DNA from: Bacteroidota bacterium | Lineage (GTDB): Bacteria > Bacteroidota > Bacteroidia > Chitinophagales > JADIYW01 | Direction of reading: 5' to 3' | NCBI GenBank assembly: GCA_016705125.1 | Contig: JADIYW010000001.1 | Location: forward strand, 146,501 to 210,500 | Length of the DNA: 64,000 nucleotides | In this document: piece after piece, positions 34,128-43,574 of the stretch | Layout: every line of letters starts with the position of its first letter | How positions within the stretch are numbered: position 1 is the stretch's first letter | The notes under the pieces: model-generated | Seen by the model: the letters and a program-made list of their open reading frames with translations, nothing else | Database searches by the model: none | What the model was told of the DNA's origin: nothing | Made by a program: the position numbers and the translations under genes

Positions 34128-35523
34128 CTTTGATCATATTGAAAACGGTCAATAAAATAATACGCAAATCTAATAAAAGACTCCAATTTTCAATATACCA
34201 AACATCAGCTAAAACTCGATTTTCTAAATCTTGATGATCTTTGATTTCTCCACGAAATCCATTTACTTGTGCCCAACCAGTGATTCCAGGTTTTACAAAG
34301 TGCCTAACCATAAATTTGTCTATCGTTTGAGCATATTCTTCAGTGTGTTTAAGCATGTGAGGTCTTGGGCCAATAACAGACATGTGTCCTAAAAAAACAT
34401 TTAAGAATTGTGGAATCTCATCTAAATTTGTTTTTCGTAGAATACTGCCAATAGGCGTAATTCGAGCGTCCCCTTTTTGAGCTTGCTTTTCATTTGCCTC
34501 ATCATTCATATACATTGTCCTAAACTTATACACTCTAAACACTTGGTTTTTTAATCCTGAACGATCCTGAATAAAAAACACAGGACCTTTTGAACTTAAT
34601 TTTACAATCAATGCAATCAAAGGAATTAACCACCACAAAATAAGCGAAAAAACTAACGCAGAGAAACAAAAATCAAAGCTTCTTTTCACAATTCTATTTA
34701 TATAGTTCTCTAAAGGCTCGCTTCTTATTGTTAAAACAGGAAAAATGCCATAATGGTCAATATCGACTCTAAACAACTGATGTGTTAAAAAACGACTAAA
34801 ATCAGGAACTATTTTTAATCTAATTAAATTATTGTCGCCAAACTCGACCAAATCTCTAACTTTTTCTTCCTGCTTATAAGGCAATGCGCAAAAAATCTCA
34901 TCAACATTATTATTTATACTAAATTGCTTTGCTTCTTCAACATTTCCAATAATTAAATCTTTTAATGCTGGGAACCGCTCTGGTTCATCATCAAAAAAAC
35001 CCAAAAAATTATATCCATACTCTAATTTATTGGATAACATTTTTCGAAACTCTTGTCCAGTTGCACCTGCTCCAACAATTATAACCTTACGCGTATTGAA
35101 ACCCTTTGAGCGATAAAAACGAAGAATTTTAATAAAACCAAATCTCCAAATCAGCATTAATATAGAGGAGATACTGTATAAAATAAGTAAAACCTCCCTA
35201 GATATTTTAAAGGTATTTGAAATGTCCTTAAAAACTACAATATAGGAAAAGGCTAAAACAATTTGAAAAAAGAATAATTGGAACAAGGATTTTAAAATAG
35301 CAGAGAATCGAGTAACCCGATATATACCAAATGTACCACTAAATTGTGCCGAAATAAAATAAATAGCATTTAAATAGGCCCAAAGTTGGGTGTATTTATT
35401 ATCAAAAAAGGAGGTAAAATTTGTAAAGGCTAAAAAATGGGCGAGAATGTAACTAAAGTTTAAAATTATTATATCTCCAAAAGATTGAATTAAAACATAG
35501 ATATGGGTAACTTTTCTTTTCAT
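34108..35523 (-). CDS. Polyprenyl glycosylphosphotransferase (WcaJ/WbaP-like initiating enzyme)
   Basis: Transfers a sugar-1-phosphate from a nucleotide sugar to undecaprenyl phosphate, starting repeat-unit assembly. The 471 residues have four to five N-terminal membrane helices (about 10-130), a nucleotide-binding-fold middle (about 145-250, VIIVGAGATGQEF) and the C-terminal catalytic bacterial sugar transferase domain (about 280-471). That domain shows KRSFDF, KFRTMYMN, LRKTNLDEIPQFLNVFLGHMSVIGPRP and KPGITGWAQVNGFRG. Domain order and length fit WcaJ/WbaP/GumD-type enzymes. The sugar (glucose, galactose or other) cannot be read from sequence. It is divergent from recA and overlaps the Wzi-like gene. 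Confidence 0.95.
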   Translation of the reverse strand: MKRKVTHIYVLIQSFGDIIILNFSYILAHFLAFTNFTSFFDNKYTQLWAYLNAIYFISAQFSGTFGIYRVTRFSAILKSLFQLFFFQIVLAFSYIVVFKDISNTFKISREVLLILYSISSILMLIWRFGFIKILRFYRSKGFNTRKVIIVGAGATGQEFRKMLSNKLEYGYNFLGFFDDEPERFPALKDLIIGNVEEAKQFSINNNVDEIFCALPYKQEEKVRDLVEFGDNNLIRLKIVPDFSRFLTHQLFRVDIDHYGIFPVLTIRSEPLENYINRIVKRSFDFCFSALVFSLILWWLIPLIALIVKLSSKGPVFFIQDRSGLKNQVFRVYKFRTMYMNDEANEKQAQKGDARITPIGSILRKTNLDEIPQFLNVFLGHMSVIGPRPHMLKHTEEYAQTIDKFMVRHFVKPGITGWAQVNGFRGEIKDHQDLENRVLADVWYIENWSLLLDLRIILLTVFNMIKGEEKAY

Positions 35524-35728
35524 TCTTATTCCATCTGCGTTGTAAAGATATTGAACCTAACTCAAAAACATATGTGATTTTTAAGTTAAGGGATTTGAAA
35601 TCAACCTATTTAGTACCCTATAGACGAAATTTTACTAAAAAAGGTTGTATTAAATTTATTTTACTCAATTTTTGAGCAAAAAGAACAATAAAGGTTCCGT
35701 ACTTTTATACAATTAAAATGAATCAAAG

Positions 35729-36730
35729 ATGGCAACAGCACAAGAAGACAAATTAAAAGCCCTTCAATTAACCATTGAAAAAGTTGAAAAACAATATGGA
35801 AAAGGCTCCATTATGAAATTAGGCGACTCAAGAGTTGTAGATATTGAAACAATTTCTACTGGCTCTTTAGGTTTAGATCTGGCATTAGGTATAGGCGGGC
35901 TCCCAAAAGGTAGAATTATAGAAATATATGGACCTGAATCATCTGGTAAAACCACACTTGCTATTCATGCAATAGCTGAGGCGCAGAAAAAAGGAGGTAT
36001 AGCAGCTATAATAGATGCTGAACATGCTTTTGATAAAACTTATGCAAAGGCACTAGGAGTAGATGTAGATAATCTTTTAATTTCTCAACCAGACGATGGA
36101 GAACAAGGATTAGATATTGCTGAGCACCTTATTCGTTCAGGAGCAGTAGACATTGTAGTTATAGACTCAGTAGCTGCATTAGTTCCAAGAGGTGAAATTG
36201 AGGGAGATATGGGCGACAGTAAAATGGGTCTTCAAGCGAGACTAATGAGCCAAGCCATGAGAAAATTAACAGGATCAATCCACAAAACGGGTTGTTGTTG
36301 TATATTTATTAACCAATTAAGAGAAAAAATTGGCGTAATGTTTGGAAATCCTGAAACAACTACTGGTGGAAATGCATTAAAGTTTTATGCTTCTATTAGG
36401 TTAGACATTAGAAGAACGGGACAATTAAAAGATAAAGAAGGTGATATTATCGGTAATCAAACCAAGGTTAAGGTTGTAAAAAACAAACTTTCACCACCAT
36501 TCAAAACTGTAGAATTTGATATTATTTATGGAAAAGGCATTTCTAAAGAAGGTGAAATTGTAGACCAAGCTGTTGAACTAAATATATTTAGCAAAAGTGG
36601 GACTTGGTACAGCTATGAAACAACAAAATTAGGACAAGGTAGAGATTCGGTAAAGCAACTTTTATTGGATAATCCGGAAATGATGATGGAAGTGGAACAA
36701 AAAATTAAAGCGAAATTAGCAAACGCATAA
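35729..36730 (+). CDS. recA: Recombinase RecA
   Basis: DNA-strand exchange protein and coprotease for SOS response. The 333 residues have Walker A GPESSGKTT (68-76), the AEHAFDKTYAKALGV region, the L2 loop FGNPETTTGGNALKFYAS and the NQLREKIGVMF element. The C-terminal tail is short. No LexA-type operator is evident in the upstream gap. A strong terminator follows at 36746-36778. Confidence 0.99.
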   Translation: MATAQEDKLKALQLTIEKVEKQYGKGSIMKLGDSRVVDIETISTGSLGLDLALGIGGLPKGRIIEIYGPESSGKTTLAIHAIAEAQKKGGIAAIIDAEHAFDKTYAKALGVDVDNLLISQPDDGEQGLDIAEHLIRSGAVDIVVIDSVAALVPRGEIEGDMGDSKMGLQARLMSQAMRKLTGSIHKTGCCCIFINQLREKIGVMFGNPETTTGGNALKFYASIRLDIRRTGQLKDKEGDIIGNQTKVKVVKNKLSPPFKTVEFDIIYGKGISKEGEIVDQAVELNIFSKSGTWYSYETTKLGQGRDSVKQLLLDNPEMMMEVEQKIKAKLANA

Positions 36731-36745
36731 ATTCAAATTATAAAA

Positions 36746-36778
36746 ATAGGCAACATTAAGTGTTGCCTATTTTTTTTC
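36746..36778 (+). terminator. recA Rho-independent terminator
   Basis: ATAGGCAACA (36746-36755), loop TTAAG, TGTTGCCTAT (36761-36770), followed by a T run to 36777. It lies 15 bases after the recA stop codon. Confidence 0.93.
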
Positions 36779-36813
36779 TATCATTTTAAATTACTAACTT
36801 TGTAAAAAAAATT

Positions 36814-37302
36814 ATGCGTTTATATAAAATTATTTTAGCCTTTTTAATTGTTTTTGCTTTTGTGGCTTGCAAAAAAGAAACTAGTTCAGATACTACATCA
36901 AACGTAAGCATTACAATAACAAGGAACGGAATAGACAATAGCATAGAAGTGCCTGCTACCGCTGCACTTATTAATGACACCATGACTTTTATTGGTTTGG
37001 CTCCAAATAAAGAAAATGGTTTTTTGATTTCAAGTTTTGCCTTTGGCCAAAATAATTATAAAATTGATTTGATAAAAAATGACGAAACACATGTTCGAAA
37101 TTTATTTGTCCTTAAACAAGGAGCAGATACATTGACTTATTTTGGTTATTCTGGTAGTTTTAATGTAACTAATGTTGATTTAACAAATAACAAAATGACA
37201 GGTATTTTAATTTCAAAAGCAGTTGCTTTAAATATTGATTCATTGGCAATAGATACCATAGAAGCTAGATTTGCCTTTTCAGATTTTCCTATCTTAAGAT
37301 AG
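36814..37302 (+). CDS. Putative lipoprotein of unknown function
   Basis: A 162-residue protein with a lipoprotein signal peptide: basic start, hydrophobic core and lipobox FVAC with Cys19. The following KKE may act as a Bacteroidota surface-export signal, since charged residues after the acylated Cys have this role in some members. The mature part is rich in beta-strand-like segments (VSITITRNGIDNSIEVPA, DTMTFIGLAP) and shows no motif I recognise. A TAACTTTG -7-like box (36795-36802) precedes the ATG. It is convergent with gmhA (stops 1 base apart). Confidence 0.78.
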   Translation: MRLYKIILAFLIVFAFVACKKETSSDTTSNVSITITRNGIDNSIEVPATAALINDTMTFIGLAPNKENGFLISSFAFGQNNYKIDLIKNDETHVRNLFVLKQGADTLTYFGYSGSFNVTNVDLTNNKMTGILISKAVALNIDSLAIDTIEARFAFSDFPILR

Positions 37303-37303
37303 C

Positions 37304-37909
37304 TTACCCAAAAAGTTGATTTTCAACCTGTTCACAGATTATGTGTCCAATTAACATATGGGCTTCTTGTATTCTTGGAGTTTCAATAGAAGGAACAGAA
37401 ATTTGAATATCAGTTAATTGTTGGGTATATTTTGTTTCATTACCAAGAAAACAAACAGTTATAATCTCCATTTCTTTAGCTTTCTTTAAAACGCTTAAAA
37501 TGTTTTCTGATTTTCCTGAAGTCGTTAAACAAACTAATATATCTGCCTTTGAACCTTTTGCTTCCAATGCACGTGCAAATACTTCAGTGAAAGAATAATC
37601 ATTTGCAATTGCAGTTAAATAACTAGAATTAACATGCAAAGCTTCGGCATTTAAAGGCTTTCTATCCAAATAAAATTTGCCGCTAAACTCACTTGCTAGG
37701 TGTTGGCTATCTGCTGCACTTCCTCCATTTCCACAAAAAAACACCTTCCTCTTATTTTGAAAACAATGAACAATTTTTTCTATTATTTCAGAAATCGCAT
37801 CTTGAATAATATTGTCATTTAGAATAGCAGATTTTAATTTTATGCTATCTTCTATGGATTTCCTTATTTTTAAATGCTTATCCAAACTATTCTTCAATTG
37901 CATTTTCAA
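37304..37909 (-). CDS. gmhA: Phosphoheptose isomerase GmhA (SIS domain)
   Basis: Sugar isomerase of 201 residues that converts sedoheptulose 7-phosphate to glycero-manno-heptose 7-phosphate for heptose-containing lipopolysaccharide or capsule. The SIS signature CGNGGSAADSQHLASEFSGKF, the second SIS block CLTTSGKSENILSVLKKAKE and the C-terminal QEAHMLIGHIICEQVE are all present. The start overlaps the end of the glycosyltransferase frame by about 20 bases, so it is co-transcribed with that gene. The other heptose genes (hldE, gmhB) are not in this window. A relative used for another sugar phosphate is possible. Confidence 0.88.
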   Translation of the reverse strand: MKMQLKNSLDKHLKIRKSIEDSIKLKSAILNDNIIQDAISEIIEKIVHCFQNKRKVFFCGNGGSAADSQHLASEFSGKFYLDRKPLNAEALHVNSSYLTAIANDYSFTEVFARALEAKGSKADILVCLTTSGKSENILSVLKKAKEMEIITVCFLGNETKYTQQLTDIQISVPSIETPRIQEAHMLIGHIICEQVENQLFG

Positions 37910-39081
37910 CTATTTTCAATACATTATCCCAAGTGTATTTTTCTTTTGCGAGTGCCCTAGAATTTAATTTAAATTGATTCCATAATAATTCGTCTTCTAT
38001 TAACAACGAAATTTGGTGTATAAAATCAGCCATATTATCAGAAATAAAAATTTGATCGCCACTTTTTACAGCCAAGCCTTCTGCACCTACAGATGTAGTA
38101 ACTGTTGGTATTCCTCGGTAAAGCGCATTCATGACTTTAACTTTAATCCCACTTCCAAATCGCAAAGGACTAATAAAAACCTTAGACTTTTGAAAATATA
38201 TATCCAAATTATCGACAAATCCAGTCAATTCGATTCCTTTAGCCTGGTTTTCTTTTATAGCATTAACAATTCTATTGTCTGGATCTTTACCAGTAATATA
38301 AAATTTAAGGTCTGGATACTTTTCTTTTAATGGCTTCCCAACCACTATTTATGAACCAAATTAGACCATCTACGTTAGCCTCCCAGGTTAAGGTACCGCA
38401 ATAAAAAATACTGTTTTCTGTTTTTAAAAATTGTAATTCGGGTAAATCCAATAAGGATTCATCGCCTAAATGAAACGTTTCTCTAAATTTTTTTGGATTT
38501 GCTCCAATTTTTATTAATTCTTCTTCATCATTTGGGGCAGCCAAAACAATATCTGCATGTTTGCAAATTTTCTTTTCGTATCGCTTAATCCAAAAAGCTT
38601 GATTTGTTAGGGCTAGTTTTTTTATTGCATTTTTCTCTAATGCAGCAAAACGATCCCACATTAAATATTCACAATTATGTTGGTGCAAAACTTTTTTGCC
38701 TAAAAATTCCTTTGGGACATATTGATACATCTCATAATGATCAACAAAAATTATATCGGCGAACATTAAAGCATTTTGAATTCCACCCTTGAATTTGCTA
38801 CACTTATTTCTGTATAAGTTTAATGGAATTGCTTGAAGATTACTTTTTATAAGGTTAAATGGGGTGCGTGGAATATTTAGAGGAATATAAAATGAACCAA
38901 AAAGGGAAATTTTAGCATGAAATTCTTCCACGTGCTCTTTATCATTGTTTTTTAAAAAACAAGCTAAATAAACTTCATATTTTTCGGATAGAAATTCAAT
39001 TAATTTCCAACTTTTAATAACACCTCCACTTACTGGAGGATAAGGTAATTGCGGAGTTAAAAAGAGTAACTTTTTTTTCAA
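37887..39081 (-). pseudogene. GT4/GT1-like glycosyltransferase, frameshifted
   Basis: Two overlapping minus-strand frames (39081-38305 and the continuation to 37887) make one glycosyltransferase of about 398 residues. The N-terminal half opens LLFLTPQLPYPPVSGGVIKSW and ends with the NVDGLIWFINSGW segment. The C-terminal half continues KEKYPDLKFYITGKDPDNR and SPLRFGSGIKVKVMNALYRGIPTVTTSVGAEGL, the donor-binding region. The break is in ATT-AAAA-G: removing one A (the T run at 38325-38328 on the plus strand) restores GWEAIKEKYPDLKF, the pattern expected for this family. The second half has no further stops. As read, only a truncated N-terminal half would be made. It could be a recent pseudogene or a base-calling error. 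Confidence 0.88.
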
Positions 39082-39131
39082 ACCATTAAATTTATACGCA
39101 ATTTTACGGAATTTAAATTAACTTTTTTGAT

Positions 39132-40085
39132 TTATTCTTTTAGCCAATTAGAAAGGTCTTTATTTATTAGTTTTTCTAATTTTGAAATATCCTCTTTGTA
39201 ATAATTATTTAGCCAATCTTTTTCCTCTCTAGTTATAGTAGGAATATCTTCCTTTTTGCTTGAATACATCATCTTTTTAAATGGCTCTCTTAATTTCCTT
39301 GGAAAATTTCGTTTAGCCCAACTGATTATTCCGAATTGATTAATAAAATAATTTAACTTTTTGAACTTTGGAACCCCAGCTTCATTCAATTTTTTAGTAA
39401 AATCAGGTAAGAAATTGCTTTCTACACCAAGAAATGTATATACTTCATTTATAACTTCATTTGGATTTTTTTGGTAATCATCATAAAAAAGAATTTTAAT
39501 TTGCTCTTTTGGGAAAATCTCTAAATATCTCTTTACCTGTTCATAATAATTCCCTACAAATAAATACTGATGATTCGCTCCCCAGCCTTTCACTTTTTTA
39601 TTGTCATCCTCAATTATTTCTTCCAAAAAATTATTTTTCAACGTTTTGCCCAACCTATGATTCATTACAAATTGAGAATAAGCCCTTTTTATAGGATTAC
39701 GCAACATCATAATTATTTTTGCCTTTGGGTCAAATTTAAAAATTTCAATCGGCGCATTTTTATATAAAAGATATGAATTACTTATTTCGCCAATAGCCAT
39801 TTGGTTGGTAGCATTTTTAAATAATTTTAAATAATCTGATTCATTATTTATATGAGCAATATGGATAGGGTCTTTCATATCACTTAATAAATAACGTTTT
39901 AAATCAATATTTACATCGTGTGCATAATCTCTTGAAAAATCATTTTCATTTATATCAAACCTCGAAAAAAAATTCGTCTCTTTTATTGGACTCATAAATA
40001 TTTGAGGATGCTGGTTTAAATATTGATGTAAAGAGGTAGTTCCTCCTTTTACAGTTCCAACAACAAAAAAATTAGGTTTTTTCAC
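39132..40085 (-). CDS. Sulfotransferase family protein (PAPS-dependent)
   Basis: A 317-residue sulfotransferase with the 5'-phosphosulfate loop FFVVGTVKGGTTSLHQYL (about 5-22), whose catalytic-region Lys lies in VKGGT, and the 3'-phosphate-binding segment KIIMMLRNPIKRAYSQF. The overall pattern is that of heparan-sulfate-type sulfotransferases, which act on carbohydrates. It lies 4 bases after the Wzy-like gene in the same direction. This is the second sulfotransferase in the window; sequence differences suggest a different acceptor. Sulfate activation genes (cysDNC) are not present here. Confidence 0.88.
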   Translation of the reverse strand: MKKPNFFVVGTVKGGTTSLHQYLNQHPQIFMSPIKETNFFSRFDINENDFSRDYAHDVNIDLKRYLLSDMKDPIHIAHINNESDYLKLFKNATNQMAIGEISNSYLLYKNAPIEIFKFDPKAKIIMMLRNPIKRAYSQFVMNHRLGKTLKNNFLEEIIEDDNKKVKGWGANHQYLFVGNYYEQVKRYLEIFPKEQIKILFYDDYQKNPNEVINEVYTFLGVESNFLPDFTKKLNEAGVPKFKKLNYFINQFGIISWAKRNFPRKLREPFKKMMYSSKKEDIPTITREEKDWLNNYYKEDISKLEKLINKDLSNWLKE

Positions 40086-40088
40086 TTC

Positions 40089-41396
40089 TTAATTATTTAT
40101 TATAGCAGCCAGTTGCCTTGCCTTTTGATCTTCAATCCGATAATATTGTAAAACAAGAAGAGAATTTACAAAAATGGAAGGAAACCACACAAACCCACCG
40201 GTAAAAAATGAATCCACAAAGATACTAAGTAAGCCTATTTTTGTTACATGAAAATAAAATTCGTTTTTAAATGTTTTATTTCCCCATGCCCAATATGCCG
40301 AAAGACCAAAATATAAGTATTGAAGCGCTGTTCCAACAATTCCATAAACCAATAAAATTCCAACAATTCCAATATCAGATAAGTATACACCACTTAAAAA
40401 ATATTCCATGCCATCTTTGTTCAATTGCCCAGCGCCTAAAGCTATAACACCAGGGTGTTCATCAAAAAACTTCCATACTTTAGCCATTTCGATCCACCTT
40501 GTATCTACCGAACCCTCACCAGTATCTATTCCAATAAGTGCTAAAAAGAAATTGGTCATCATACCCGTTAGAATTTCAACCATTGCAGGGTCGTACAAAT
40601 ACACACCATAAATAATAATTGCGCCAAAAAACAATAGGTATAACAATTTACCAAATGCCTTTAAAAATGGAAGTGCGTAAAACATGTATAACCCAATTAC
40701 CCCAACATTGGCAAAAATGGTAATTCTACTTTTGTCGATGAATAGTAAATAACTGAATAAAGCAGCAAATAAAATTAAGCTTGATTTTTTATTATAAAAG
40801 ATGTATTCCAAAAAATAAAAAGTAATTCCAAAAGCCAAAGGTGCAGTACTAAATCTAAATACCCAACCTCCTTTTGAAGGGTTAAATCCAACAAATGCGG
40901 TGTCTTGATATGCGGCAGGATTCATGGTAAATATCATATAAACATATAATGCTAATGATGCCCAGCAAAGAAAAAGAATTGATTTATAATACTCTTCTAC
41001 CCTCAAAATATTATTTCGTATAAGATAATAAATACCACAACAACTCAACAAACCAATATTTGCCTTTTCTACAGTTATTAATCCTTTTAATATCGATTGA
41101 CCAAAAACCTGATTAGCCATAATAGCTGGGTAAATAGGCACTAAACACATTATTATAACAATCAGATCAATTTTTGTTAGGCTTTTTTTATTGACTATTC
41201 TATCCATATAATAGACTATGCCAAGTAGCACTAAAACAACTAAATATGCTGCAAAAATAAATACTATAGGAGGAATAAAGAGCGCTACAACCGACAAAGT
41301 ATTGCTTCCAAATAATAAAAAATATATTGACCCTAAAGTTACTGCTAAATAATACTTAAAGGGTTTTTTATTATATAAAACGAAATTACTGGCCAT
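40089..41396 (-). CDS. Wzy/O-antigen ligase-like polytopic membrane protein
   Basis: Membrane protein of 435 residues with about ten to twelve hydrophobic helices and one longer extracytoplasmic loop (about 295-330, around TGEGSVDTRWIEMAKVWKFF), a layout shared by O-antigen polymerases and ligases. These proteins are too divergent for signature motifs, so the call rests on topology and on position between a sulfotransferase and a glycan-locus membrane protein with which it overlaps by 11 bases. It is the best candidate polymerase in the window. Confidence 0.7.
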   Translation of the reverse strand: MASNFVLYNKKPFKYYLAVTLGSIYFLLFGSNTLSVVALFIPPIVFIFAAYLVVLVLLGIVYYMDRIVNKKSLTKIDLIVIIMCLVPIYPAIMANQVFGQSILKGLITVEKANIGLLSCCGIYYLIRNNILRVEEYYKSILFLCWASLALYVYMIFTMNPAAYQDTAFVGFNPSKGGWVFRFSTAPLAFGITFYFLEYIFYNKKSSLILFAALFSYLLFIDKSRITIFANVGVIGLYMFYALPFLKAFGKLLYLLFFGAIIIYGVYLYDPAMVEILTGMMTNFFLALIGIDTGEGSVDTRWIEMAKVWKFFDEHPGVIALGAGQLNKDGMEYFLSGVYLSDIGIVGILLVYGIVGTALQYLYFGLSAYWAWGNKTFKNEFYFHVTKIGLLSIFVDSFFTGGFVWFPSIFVNSLLVLQYYRIEDQKARQLAAIINN

Positions 41397-43050
41397 TTAT
41401 TAGTAGGTCTTTTTTAATTAATAGATATGGAGTAAAATTTCCAATTTTAATTTTTGTAAATCCATATTTACTTGGTTGTTCTATAAATTTTAACCATTCT
41501 TTGTCTTCTACAAATCTAGTGTCAGTTAATAAGCTTGGGGTAATATATATTACATTGATGTTTTTTATTGCTAAATAGTTGTTCCAGCTTTCGTCTTTTG
41601 TATATCCTTGCACCCATTTAAAGTTTTTGGGTAAAAAAGAATTCAAACCGCCCTCATTTTCTAAAATTTCTATTTGCCCTTTAAAATTCCTTTCCTTCAA
41701 ATAGGCGATTACTTTTTGATTACATAAAGATTTTTCTTTTCTCCACAAATCAAAATAAGCAAAATCCTTGGCTTTTGGTGAAACAAAGGTACCAATAAAA
41801 AATATTAAAAAAACAATGCTGATTTTATATCCCATTTTTCCCTTTTTTTCAGAAGATTGAAAGAAAAAAGTACCAATAAAAAATATAAATAATGGGAGTT
41901 GAAGTATAAAATAGTGTTCTCTTGGATAAATTAAAATGGAAGAAATAAAGGAAGGAAAACAAAAAAGCAATAAAACGAATAATATTGATCCATTTCTCAA
42001 CAGTCCCTTTCCTAAAAAATTAATCCCCTTTGTGGACTTTGAAACTACAATAAAAACAACTATTGAAGACAATAAGGCCAACCATCTTAAATAACTTGGC
42101 AAATGAAATATTAATTTAGGAAAAAAAACATCACTAAGTCCAGTGTTTAATTGATTGAAATAGTTTTTAATATTAGAAAATATATGTTTATTAAATAATT
42201 CCGTATTTCCTTTATAAAAATCACCCAACGATTTAGGATGATTAAAAATTGCATTAATTTCTTTATCTCCACTCAACCAAAATGGCAAATCGATTTGGTT
42301 CCAATTATAATAATTCAACATAAAATGCTGACCAAAGGCAACACCACTTCTTGGGTCACGAAATAGAGAAATGCCTAAAAAATAAATTAGAATTCCACTA
42401 AAGACAAACAAAAAAACCACAAATATTTTTTGATTAATTTCCAATTTCGGTTTTTCGAGAAAAAACACAATTATTGTAATGCCAGAAAATGCCAGAAAAG
42501 ACAAAAACAATTCAGGTCGGGCATATGAAACACAAAGGGCTATAAATGTCAAAACAAAATATTTCATAAATTGCCCTCTATAATTAAGTGCAATAATTAA
42601 TCCAAGCATTACTACCAAATTAGTATACTGTGTTACCTTAGGCCAAACGGTAATATTTATTCCTGAAGCCATCCACATTATACAAATCAAAAACGCAACA
42701 TAATAATTTATTCCTCGCAAAAGGAAAAACCAAAATGCAGCAACTATTGGGAGTATCGACATAAGTTTGAAATTCAAATAATATAAACTAACCTTGTCGT
42801 TTTCAAAAAAATGCAATAAATAGTACCAAAATGAATAAAATGGCCCCCAATTAATCGGGATTTTCTTTTGTAAATTAACTCCATGTTTTAAATAAAAAGA
42901 TTCGTCCCAAAGCAAAACGTCCATTACTCCAGACAAACCCCAAAACATTTTAACACCAAGCAGAATAATTAAAATAGACCCAATAAAAGTAGCCCAAAAT
43001 GAAATACTTTCATTTTTCTTAATAAACAATATGGATTTTAAAATATTCAC
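41386..43050 (-). CDS. Polytopic membrane protein of glycan locus, intact paralogue of 20202-21865
   Basis: A 554-residue protein with about ten to twelve transmembrane helices and a soluble C-terminal domain of roughly 130 residues (LWRKEKSLCNQKVIAYLKERNFKG ... ENEGGL). An early acidic pair after helix 1 (LLWDESFYLKHG, near residue 50) sits where GT-C glycosyltransferases place catalytic acidic residues, but I would not insist on that function. It aligns throughout with the two halves of the frameshifted gene at 20202-21865 and so serves as the template showing that gene is broken. It is followed by the Wzy-like gene with an 11-base overlap. Confidence 0.75.
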   Translation of the reverse strand: MNILKSILFIKKNESISFWATFIGSILIILLGVKMFWGLSGVMDVLLWDESFYLKHGVNLQKKIPINWGPFYSFWYYLLHFFENDKVSLYYLNFKLMSILPIVAAFWFFLLRGINYYVAFLICIMWMASGINITVWPKVTQYTNLVVMLGLIIALNYRGQFMKYFVLTFIALCVSYARPELFLSFLAFSGITIIVFFLEKPKLEINQKIFVVFLFVFSGILIYFLGISLFRDPRSGVAFGQHFMLNYYNWNQIDLPFWLSGDKEINAIFNHPKSLGDFYKGNTELFNKHIFSNIKNYFNQLNTGLSDVFFPKLIFHLPSYLRWLALLSSIVVFIVVSKSTKGINFLGKGLLRNGSILFVLLLFCFPSFISSILIYPREHYFILQLPLFIFFIGTFFFQSSEKKGKMGYKISIVFLIFFIGTFVSPKAKDFAYFDLWRKEKSLCNQKVIAYLKERNFKGQIEILENEGGLNSFLPKNFKWVQGYTKDESWNNYLAIKNINVIYITPSLLTDTRFVEDKEWLKFIEQPSKYGFTKIKIGNFTPYLLIKKDLLINGQ

Positions 43051-43218
43051 TTATCTGATTACAAAAATAAGATTTTACCCCTTATTTGTACGTCTGAAGA
43101 AAAGGAAACATATTATAAAATTATGATTGTTGGGCGTTTAGTGTCATTTTTTGAAAAAATAGTGCCTCTTTTTAATTAAAATTAGAGATAGGCTTTAAAA
43201 TTAAAAACGAATAATTAT

Positions 43219-43542
43219 CTAACATTCAATTTTTATCTCCCACCTAAGTCGTTTGAAATCAACTACTTGGTTTTTTTTAATCTCTATTCCTTCGTTTTTT
43301 AATAATTGTTCCATTAAATCTGGAGTGTCGAAATGGAATTTTCCTGTTAGTAAGCCATTCCTGTTTACCACTCTATGTGCTGGAATAGGCGGGTGTTGCT
43401 GATGGGCTGCATTCATTGCCCACCCAACCATACGAGCTGAACCACCAATATAATTAGCAATATCGCCATAAGATACCACTTTCCCTTTTGGTACCTTTCG
43501 TACTACTTCATATACTTTCTCAAAAAATGATGCTTTTACCAT
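43219..43542 (-). CDS. Alkyltransferase-like protein (MGMT fold lacking the active cysteine)
   Basis: A 107-residue protein of the alkyltransferase-like (ATL) group, which binds O6-alkylguanine and flags it for nucleotide excision repair. The DNA-binding helix and arginine finger region (GKVVSYGDIANYIGGSARMVGWAM) is intact, but the methyl-acceptor motif PCHR is replaced by PAHR (IPAHRVVN), so it cannot act as a suicide methyltransferase. Known ATLs often have PWHR; Ala also occurs. The start is the ATG at 43542 (MVKASFFEKV). An upstream extension to 43620 would run through the nrdA terminator. No promoter is evident between that hairpin and the ATG. Confidence 0.88.
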   Translation of the reverse strand: MVKASFFEKVYEVVRKVPKGKVVSYGDIANYIGGSARMVGWAMNAAHQQHPPIPAHRVVNRNGLLTGKFHFDTPDLMEQLLKNEGIEIKKNQVVDFKRLRWEIKIEC

Positions 43543-43567
43543 AAAAAAAGCCCCTTTTGAAAGGGGC
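43543..43567 (-). terminator. nrdA terminator, directly abutting the ATL start codon
   Basis: Minus strand GCCCCTTT (43567-43560) / AAAGGGGC (43557-43550) with a 2-base loop, then seven U (43549-43543). It begins 8 bases after the nrdA stop. The T run ends exactly where the ATL ATG (43542) begins, so the ATL gene is either served by read-through or the hairpin lies in its leader. Confidence 0.85.
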
Positions 43568-43574
43568 AATTTAG

